Shown here in pieces: positions 54,803-61,073 of a stretch of 64,000 nucleotides of DNA (its first letter is position 1; the number at the start of each line of letters is the position of its first letter). Position numbers and translations under genes: made by a program. Below the pieces are notes generated by a model. That model did no database searches. It was not told the DNA's origin and saw only the letters and a list, made by a program, of their open reading frames with translations. Source of the DNA: Paracoccus bogoriensis (GTDB lineage: Bacteria > Pseudomonadota > Alphaproteobacteria > Rhodobacterales > Rhodobacteraceae); the NCBI RefSeq assembly GCF_019431455.1, contig NZ_JAHYSR010000004.1:62001-126000 (forward strand), written 5' to 3'.

Positions 54803-55966
54803 ATGACCGAGGCAAAGGCCGCGGGCGGCAGTGACATGCCCGCCGACCTGAAGGGGGCCATGACCGGGTTCGTCAGCGAACTCAGGGCTTTCCGTGACGA
54901 TATTCAATCCCAGCTCAAAGCACAGGACGAGCGCATGACCATGATCGACCGCAAGACCGCCCTTCGCGGCCGCACCCCGCTTTCGACTTCGGCCGCGACC
55001 GAGGCGCCGCATCAGAAGGCGTTCAACGCCTATCTGCGCAGTGGCGACGATGACGGCCTGCGCGGCCTGGTCATCGAGGAAAAGAACCTGACCGTTGCCA
55101 GCGATGGCGGTTTCCTGGCGGCGCCTCGGGTGGCCGAGACGGTGCAGGCGGTGCTGCGCTCCAGCAGTTCGCTGCGGCAGATGGCCAATGTCGTGACCAT
55201 CGAGAGCTCTGTCTATGAGGCGTTGGTCGAAAAGGGCGAGATGGGTGCCGGCTGGGCCACCGAGACGGCGGCGCCGGCCACGGCCTCGGCCAGCATCGAG
55301 CGCATCTCGATCCCGCTGCACGAACTCTCGGCGGTGCCGCGTGCCAGCCAGCGGCTGCTGGATGATGCGGCCTTCGATGTCGAGGCCTGGCTGGCCGAGC
55401 GCATCGCCGACCGCTTCGCCCGCGCCGAGGCCGCGGCCTTCGTGAACGGCGACGGCGTGGACAAGCCCAAGGGCATCCTGCGCTATACCACGGCGCCCGT
55501 CGCCACCGCGACCGACATGCAGGTGGGCTTTGTCAATTCGGGCGCGCTGGGCGGCTTTGCCGCAACGAACCCCGCCGATTGCCTGATCGACCTGATCTAT
55601 GCGCTGGGCGCGCCCTATCGCGCCAATGCGGCCTTCCTGATGAACTCCAAGACCGCCGCCGCGGTGCGCAAGATGAAGGATGCCGATGGCCGCTTCCTGT
55701 GGACGGATGCGCTGTCGGTCGGGCAGGTGCCGCAACTGCTGGGCTATCCGGTGATGATCAGCGAGGACATGCCCGACATGGCGCCGAACGCCTTCGCCAT
55801 CGCCTTCGGCGATTTCCGCGCGGCCTATACGATCGTCGAGCGACCCGACCTGCGGGTGCTGCGCGATCCGTTCAGCGCCAAGCCGCATGTGCTGTTCTAT
55901 GCCACCAAGCGTGTCGGTGGTGGCGTGACCGATTTCCGCGCCCTGCGTCTGCTGCGGTTCGCCTGA
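54803..55966 (+). CDS. g5: GTA major capsid protein (HK97 fold)
   Basis: 387 residues. The N-terminal coiled coil (GFVSELRAFRDDIQSQLKAQ) is the delta-like scaffold segment; the HK97 body is recognised by VIEEKNLTVASDGGFLAAPR, AAFVNGDGVDKPKGIL and NSKTAAAVRKMKDADGRFLW. The ATG at 54803 follows GAGGAGA. Highly expressed protein in GTA producers; intact here. Confidence 0.95.
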   Translation: MTEAKAAGGSDMPADLKGAMTGFVSELRAFRDDIQSQLKAQDERMTMIDRKTALRGRTPLSTSAATEAPHQKAFNAYLRSGDDDGLRGLVIEEKNLTVASDGGFLAAPRVAETVQAVLRSSSSLRQMANVVTIESSVYEALVEKGEMGAGWATETAAPATASASIERISIPLHELSAVPRASQRLLDDAAFDVEAWLAERIADRFARAEAAAFVNGDGVDKPKGILRYTTAPVATATDMQVGFVNSGALGGFAATNPADCLIDLIYALGAPYRANAAFLMNSKTAAAVRKMKDADGRFLWTDALSVGQVPQLLGYPVMISEDMPDMAPNAFAIAFGDFRAAYTIVERPDLRVLRDPFSAKPHVLFYATKRVGGGVTDFRALRLLRFA

Positions 55967-56153
55967 TCCTTCCGGGGATCGGGTGACGGGCGAGGGCGCG
56001 CTTGGGGCTGGCCGTTCCGGCTTTGCAACTGTCCGCGCGCGCTGATGGCTGGCGTGCGGGCGCGCCCTCTGCCCGAGAGAACCGAGGCGGGGCCCCTGGT
56101 GGGGCCTTGTCCTTCGAGCAACGATGCGGACGGCAGGACGGGAGGTTCGCGAG

Positions 56154-56768
56154 ATGATGCTGATAGAGGAAACCGGGGTGCCGGCCGGGGCCTTGCCCGT
56201 CGCCGCACTTCGGTCCCATTTGCGGCTTGGCACGGGTTTCGACATGCCCGAGGACGCCGCCGAGACCGCCGCGTTGCAGGGTTTCCTGCGCGCGGCCATC
56301 GCCACGATCGAGGCGCGGACGGGCAAGGTGCTGCTGCGCCGGCGCTTTGTGATGCGGCTGGATGATTGGCGCGACAGGCTGGGGCAGTCGCTGCCCCTGG
56401 CGCCGGTTCTGGCGGTCGAGCGGATTGCGATCGAGGATGGCGCAGGGACCGAAACGGAACTGCCCCCCGAAAGCTGGCGGCTGGTGCCGGACAGCCAGCG
56501 GCCGATGATCCTGCCTGCGGGCGTGGTCTTGCCGCATGTGCCGCGCCGGGGCAGCCTGTCGGTGAGGTTCGAGGCCGGGTTCGGCGAAAGCTGGGACGAG
56601 GTGCCCTCGGATCTGGCCCATGCGGTCATCATGCTGGCTGCGCGCTATTACGAGGTGCGCCATGACGAGGCCGCCCGGCAGGCGCTGCCCTTCGGGGTCA
56701 GCGCGCTGATCGAGAAATGGCGCGCGGTCCGCACGCTGGCCGGGCGCGGCAGCCGGGAGTGGCGCTGA
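56154..56768 (+). CDS. g6: GTA head-tail connector (gp6-like)
   Basis: 204 residues. Head-tail adaptor of the gp6/phiE125 gp8 type: VAALRSHLRLG near 20, FLRAAIATIEARTGKVLLRR near 52, and SDLAHAVIMLAARYYEVR near 161. GGAGG at 56141-56145 lies 8 bases before the ATG at 56154; a second ATG follows immediately. The stop overlaps g7 (TGATG). Confidence 0.88.
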   Translation: MMLIEETGVPAGALPVAALRSHLRLGTGFDMPEDAAETAALQGFLRAAIATIEARTGKVLLRRRFVMRLDDWRDRLGQSLPLAPVLAVERIAIEDGAGTETELPPESWRLVPDSQRPMILPAGVVLPHVPRRGSLSVRFEAGFGESWDEVPSDLAHAVIMLAARYYEVRHDEAARQALPFGVSALIEKWRAVRTLAGRGSREWR

Positions 56769-57106
56769 TGCCTGTGCCTCGGCTGGATGTGGAACTGACC
56801 TTGGAGAACGGCGCGCGCATCGCCGACGGAATGGGCGGCCACCGCCTGAACTGGCAAGAGATCGGGCGGCTCTGGGCCTCGCTGCGGGCGCGGTCAGGGC
56901 GCGAAAAGGGCAGCGGCGCGGGCCTGGTCAGCGTGGTGCAGTGGCGCATCACGGTCCGCGCAGCGCCGGCCGGCGATCCACGCAGGCCGCGGCCCGGCCA
57001 GCGGTTCCGGCTGGGCGCGCGGCTTTTTCGCATCGAGGCGGTGGCCGAAGCCGATGCCGGGGGTCGCTACCTGGACTGCTTTGCCCGAGAGGAGGACAGC
57101 CAATGA
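56768..57106 (+). CDS. g7: GTA head-tail adaptor/stopper
   Basis: 112 residues, phage head-closure type: WQEIGRLWASLRARSGRE, VQWRITVRAAPAGDPR, RPRPGQRFRLGARLFRIEAV. It joins connector to tail. Starts within the g6 stop and its stop overlaps the g8 ATG. Confidence 0.88.
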   Translation: MPVPRLDVELTLENGARIADGMGGHRLNWQEIGRLWASLRARSGREKGSGAGLVSVVQWRITVRAAPAGDPRRPRPGQRFRLGARLFRIEAVAEADAGGRYLDCFAREEDSQ

Positions 57107-57522
57107 GCTATGGCGCAAGCGCGGCCCTTCAGGCGGCAATCTATCAGCATCTGCGCGCCGACGATGCGCTGGCCGATCTGGTGGGGGATGCGATCTTCGA
57201 CGCGATGCCGGTCGCCTCGCCCGCCGGGGTCTATGTGACGCTTGGCCCCGAAGAGGTGCGTGAGGCAGGCGACGCCACAGCACCGGGCGCGCGGCACGAT
57301 TTCGTCGTCTCGGTTCTGTCGGGGCAGGATGGCGGGGCGGGTTTCGCCACGCTCAAGGCGGCGGCGGCGCGGGTGTCGGACCTCTTGGATCAGGCGCAGC
57401 TGGTGCTGGACCGGGGCCAGTTGGCGGGAATGTGGTTCCTGCGCGCCGTCGCGCGCCGGGTGGATAATGGCGCGGCGCGGCAGGTCGATCTGACCTTTCG
57501 TGCGCGCGTCGATTTGGGCTGA
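57103..57522 (+). CDS. g8: GTA tail terminator (DUF3168)
   Basis: 139 residues. The DUF3168 pattern is seen in ALQAAIYQHLRADDALADLV, PAGVYVTLGPEEVREAGDA, and the C-terminal VDLTFRARVD. It caps the tail tube at the head end. The ATG overlaps the g7 stop. Confidence 0.88.
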   Translation: MSYGASAALQAAIYQHLRADDALADLVGDAIFDAMPVASPAGVYVTLGPEEVREAGDATAPGARHDFVVSVLSGQDGGAGFATLKAAAARVSDLLDQAQLVLDRGQLAGMWFLRAVARRVDNGAARQVDLTFRARVDLG

Positions 57523-57533
57523 GGAGCAAGACC

Positions 57534-57947
57534 ATGTCAGTGAAGAACGGGCGCGACCTGCTGATCAAGATGGACATGACGGGCGACGGTGCCTTCGAGA
57601 CGGTGGCGGGTCTGCGCGCCACGCGGCTGTCCTTCAACGCCGAGACGGTGGATGTCACCAGCCTGGAAAGCGAAGGCGGCTGGCGCGAGTTGCTGGCGGG
57701 GGCGGGCGTGCGGAGCGCCTCGATCTCGGGGTCGGGGGTGTTTCGCGACGCGGCTACCGACGGCCGCGCACGGCAGGCCTTTTTCGACGGCGAGGCGCCG
57801 CGCTGTCAGGTGGTGATCCCCGATTTCGGGCGGATCGAGGGGCGGTTCCAGATCACCTCGCTGGAATATGCGGGCCGCCATAACGGCGAGGCGACCTATG
57901 AGCTTGCTCTGGCCTCGGCGGGCGCGCTGACCTTCGTGGATCTGTGA
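57534..57947 (+). CDS. g9: GTA major tail tube protein
   Basis: 137 residues, TP901-1-like tail protein: MSVKNGRDLLIKMDMTGDG, RLSFNAETVDVTSLES, GRIEGRFQITSLEYAG. Forms the hexameric tail tube. GAGGAGCAAGACC is the ribosome site. The stop overlaps the g10 ATG (TGATG). Confidence 0.9.
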   Translation: MSVKNGRDLLIKMDMTGDGAFETVAGLRATRLSFNAETVDVTSLESEGGWRELLAGAGVRSASISGSGVFRDAATDGRARQAFFDGEAPRCQVVIPDFGRIEGRFQITSLEYAGRHNGEATYELALASAGALTFVDL

Positions 57948-58261
57948 TGGCAAATCCCATGCGCGGTGAGGTCGATCTGGTGATCGACGGCCAGCCCCGG
58001 CTGGCGCGCCTGACCCTGGGCGCGCTGGCCGAGCTGGAGGGCGCCCTGGCCGCGGGCAGCCTGATGGAACTGGCCGAGCGGTTCGAGACCGGGCGCGTCT
58101 CGGGGCGCGACGTGATGGCGGTTCTGGTCGCGGGCCTGCGCGGTGCGGGCTGGACGGGCCGGGCCGAGGATCTGATGGCCGCCGATATTCAGGGCGGCCC
58201 CCTGGCCGCGGCACGGGCCGCAGCGCAATTGCTGGCGCTGGCCTTTCGGGGGCCGGAATGA
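57947..58261 (+). CDS. g10: GTA tail assembly chaperone (gp10)
   Basis: 104 residues. Small helical protein following the tube gene: LTLGALAELEGALAAGS, ISGRDVMAVL-like VSGRDVMAVLVAGLRGAG. Position fits the tape-measure chaperone. ATG at 57947 is used; the GTG one codon before is possible. Stop overlaps the next gene. Confidence 0.85.
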   Translation: MANPMRGEVDLVIDGQPRLARLTLGALAELEGALAAGSLMELAERFETGRVSGRDVMAVLVAGLRGAGWTGRAEDLMAADIQGGPLAAARAAAQLLALAFRGPE

Positions 58262-58512
58262 GCGACGGCGCGGCGCGGTTGGATTGGGCGGGGATGATGC
58301 GGGCGGGTCTGCGCGACCTGCGCCTGCATCCCGATGCCTTCTGGGCGCTGACCCCGGCAGAGCTTGCGCTGATGCTGGGGCTGAAGGCCGCCGCCCCGCC
58401 CATGACGCGCGACCGGCTGGCTGAACTTGCGCGGCTTTATCCCGACGATCCGGCCCCGACGCCGGGCGTCCCTGACACGAATATCCAGGAGGACAGCGAT
58501 GCCGATGGATGA
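58258..58512 (+). CDS. g10.1: GTA tail chaperone, second part (g10.1)
   Basis: 84 residues, recognised by LDWAGMMRAGLRDLRLHPDA and FWALTPAELALMLGL, the conserved short phage_TAC-type protein found between g10 and the tape-measure gene. Starts within the g10 stop. No slippery frameshift site was obvious, and the separate start codon makes one unnecessary. Confidence 0.83.
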   Translation: MSDGAARLDWAGMMRAGLRDLRLHPDAFWALTPAELALMLGLKAAAPPMTRDRLAELARLYPDDPAPTPGVPDTNIQEDSDADG

Positions 58513-59152
58513 GGCACATGGCGCCGGGATCGGTGGCCTGAACGACGATCTGGCCCAGAGCGCCCGGATGGTCGCGGCCTTCGAGGGGGAATTGTCGCGT
58601 CTGCGGCAGTCGATGCTGTTCACCTCGCGCGAGATGGGCAGCCTGACCTCGGGGCTTGAGGGCGGGCTCAGGCGCGCCTTTGACGGGCTGGTCTTTGACG
58701 GTGCGCGCCTGTCGGATGCGCTGAAGGGCGTGGGCCGGGCCTTGGCCGACAGCGTCTATGCGATCGCCATGAAGCCCGTGCAGCAGGCTTTGGCCGGGGG
58801 CATGGCCACCATGCTGGGCGCGGCCTTGCCGGGGGCGATCACGCCCTTTGCCAATGGCGGCGTGTTCCAGCAGGGGCGCGTCTGGAGCGGGGGCGAGGTG
58901 ATCGGCGCGCCGGCCACATTCCCGATGCGGGACGGGCTTGGCCTGATGGGCGAGGCCGGTCCCGAGGCGATCATGCCCCTGCGGCGCGGAGCGGATGGGC
59001 GGCTTGGCGTCGCGGCCGCGGGCGGGGGCGCGCGGCCCGTCCATGTAACTTTCAATATCCAGACGCCAGATGTCGCGGGCTTTCAGCGCAGCCAGTCGCA
59101 GATCGCGGCGCAGATGTCGCGGCTGATGGCCCAGGGCCAGCGCAACAGCTGA
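58499..59152 (+). CDS. g11: GTA tape-measure protein
   Basis: 217 residues, about the size of RcGTA gp11, much shorter than phage tape measures, matching the short GTA tail. A helical N-terminus, a hydrophobic core (LAGGMATMLGAALPGAITPF), and the typical FANGGVF ... GEAGPEAIMPL motif are seen. AGGAGG (58487-58492) lies 6 bases before the ATG, which overlaps the end of g10.1. Confidence 0.9.
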   Translation: MPMDEAHGAGIGGLNDDLAQSARMVAAFEGELSRLRQSMLFTSREMGSLTSGLEGGLRRAFDGLVFDGARLSDALKGVGRALADSVYAIAMKPVQQALAGGMATMLGAALPGAITPFANGGVFQQGRVWSGGEVIGAPATFPMRDGLGLMGEAGPEAIMPLRRGADGRLGVAAAGGGARPVHVTFNIQTPDVAGFQRSQSQIAAQMSRLMAQGQRNS

Positions 59153-59162
59153 GGAGGGAACG

Positions 59163-59795
59163 ATGGCGTTCCACGAAGTGAGATTTCCCGCCAACCTGTC
59201 CTTTGGCGCGGTGGGCGGCCCCGAGCGGCGGACCGAGATCGTGTCGCTGGCCAGTGGCCATGAAGAACGTAACACGCCCTGGGCCCATGCCCGGCGGCGC
59301 TATGATGCGGGCATGGGAGTGCGGTCGCTGGACGATCTGGCGGCGGTGGTGGCCTTCTTCGAGGCGCGCTCGGGGCAGTTGCACGGTTTTCGCTGGAAGG
59401 ATTGGTCGGATTTCAAGAGTTGCCTGCCTTCGGCATCGCCCGCCTTCGGCGATCAGGTGATCGCTACAGGTGACGGCCAGACGCGAAGCTTTGCGCTGGT
59501 CAAGGCCTATGTTTCGGGTGCGCACCGCTACATGCGGCCGATCACCAAGCCCGTTGCGGGCAGCGTACGCGCGGGCATTGGCGGCGACGAGATGTTTCCG
59601 GGCACGAATTATGTCGTCGATCACCTGCGCGGCATCATCACCTTTCACCAGCCGCCCGAGGTCGGCGCCGATATCACCGCGGGCTACGAATTCGACGTGC
59701 CGGTGCGCTTCGACACCGACCGGATCGCGGTGTCGGTCTCGTCCTTTCAGGCGGGGCAGGTTCCCGACATCCCGGTGATCGAGGTGCGGGTATGA
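59163..59795 (+). CDS. g12: GTA distal tail protein (DUF2460)
   Basis: 210 residues. DUF2460: MAFHEVRFPANLSFGAVGG, GQLHGFRWKDWSDFKSCLP, TKPVAGSVRAGIGG. It forms the distal ring of the tail. Stop overlaps the g13 ATG (ATGA). Confidence 0.9.
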   Translation: MAFHEVRFPANLSFGAVGGPERRTEIVSLASGHEERNTPWAHARRRYDAGMGVRSLDDLAAVVAFFEARSGQLHGFRWKDWSDFKSCLPSASPAFGDQVIATGDGQTRSFALVKAYVSGAHRYMRPITKPVAGSVRAGIGGDEMFPGTNYVVDHLRGIITFHQPPEVGADITAGYEFDVPVRFDTDRIAVSVSSFQAGQVPDIPVIEVRV

Positions 59796-60625
59796 GCGCG
59801 CAGACCCTTGCCCGCGCCTGGTCGATCCGTCGGTCCGACGGAATGGTTCTGGGCTTCACCGATCACGATCGCCGCCTGCAATTCGGTGGCGTGACCTTTC
59901 GGCCCGATCACGGGCTGACGGCGCGGGCCATCAGCCAGGCAACCGGGCTTGCCGTGGACAACAGCGAGGCCGTCGGTGCCCTGAGCGACGATGCCATCAC
60001 CGAAATCGACCTGTTGTCGGGCCGGTGGGACGGGGCCAGCCTGCGCATGTGGGAGGTGAACTGGCGCGATGTCAGCCAGCGTCGGCTGGTCTTTCGCGGC
60101 ACGCTTGGCGAAGTCTCGCGCGCGAATGGTGCCTTCCGCGCCGAGTTGCGCGGTCTGGCTGAGCCGCTGAGCCACGCGCAGGGCCGGATCTATCATCCGC
60201 GCTGCACCGCCGAACTGGGCGACGCTTCGTGCAAGCTGCGGTTGGACAGGCCGACCTGGACGGTCGAGGTGGCAGTGCAGGGGTTACAGGATGGGCGGGT
60301 CTTTTCCATGTCCGCCTTTCCAGCCTATGATGCGAACTGGTTCGAGGGCGGCACATTGGAGGTTCTGGACGGCGCAGCCATGGGTCTGCGCGGGCGGATC
60401 AAGAACGACACCGCCCGCCCGGGCCAGCGCCGCGAGATCGAGCTTTGGGCCGGGCTTGCCATCCCCCCCGCCCCGGGGGACCGCATCAGGCTGGTCGCTG
60501 GCTGCGACAAGGCCGCCGATACCTGCCGGTTGAAGTTCTCGAACTTGCTGAATTTCCGCGGCTTTCCGCACCTGCCTCCAGAGGATTGGCTGCTCGCGCC
60601 CAAGCTGGGAGGGCGCCATGGATGA
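59792..60625 (+). CDS. g13: GTA baseplate hub protein (DUF2163)
   Basis: 277 residues. DUF2163 is seen in WSIRRSDGMVLGFTDHDRRL and LKFSNLLNFRGFPHLP. Cysteines at 138, 147, 238 and 245 (two pairs, CTAELGDASC and CDKAADTC) can hold a metal or Fe-S centre; I recall that the RcGTA hub has such a cluster but could not verify it. Its stop overlaps the g14 start. Confidence 0.9.
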   Translation: MSAQTLARAWSIRRSDGMVLGFTDHDRRLQFGGVTFRPDHGLTARAISQATGLAVDNSEAVGALSDDAITEIDLLSGRWDGASLRMWEVNWRDVSQRRLVFRGTLGEVSRANGAFRAELRGLAEPLSHAQGRIYHPRCTAELGDASCKLRLDRPTWTVEVAVQGLQDGRVFSMSAFPAYDANWFEGGTLEVLDGAAMGLRGRIKNDTARPGQRREIELWAGLAIPPAPGDRIRLVAGCDKAADTCRLKFSNLLNFRGFPHLPPEDWLLAPKLGGRHG

Positions 60626-61046
60626 GCCGCGCGAAGTTGCCATCGCGCGCGGCTGGCTGGGCACGCCCTATGTCCATCAGGCCAGCACGCGCGGTGCGGG
60701 GGCCGATTGTCTGGGTCTGATCCGCGGCATCTGGCGCGAGATTCACGGCGCCGAGCCCGAGTCCCCGCCCCCCTATAGCGGTGACTGGGCGGAATGCGGT
60801 GGCGTCGAGGTCTTGTGGCAGGCCGCGCTGCGGCATCTGCGCCCAGTTCCTGCCGATGCGCCCCTTGCCGCGGGGCAGGTGCTGCTGTTCCGGATGCGAG
60901 AAGGCGCGATCGCCAAGCATCTGGGGCTGGTCTCGGATGCCGAGGGAACGCGCTTCATCCATGCCTATACGTCTCATGGGGTCATCGAGAGCCCGCTGAC
61001 GCGGCCTTGGGCGGGCCGGATTGCGGCGCGGTTCCGTTTTCCCTGA
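60618..61046 (+). CDS. g14: GTA NlpC/P60-type tail peptidase
   Basis: 142 residues. Catalytic Cys31 in GADCLGLIRG, His101 in AKHLGLV; His115 may be the third residue. Cleaves peptidoglycan peptides of the recipient or producer cell envelope so that the tail can inject DNA. Overlaps the g13 end by 8 bases. Confidence 0.9.
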   Translation: MDEPREVAIARGWLGTPYVHQASTRGAGADCLGLIRGIWREIHGAEPESPPPYSGDWAECGGVEVLWQAALRHLRPVPADAPLAAGQVLLFRMREGAIAKHLGLVSDAEGTRFIHAYTSHGVIESPLTRPWAGRIAARFRFP

Positions 61047-61073
61047 CACATCCTGTTTGCGAAGGAAGAAAAC

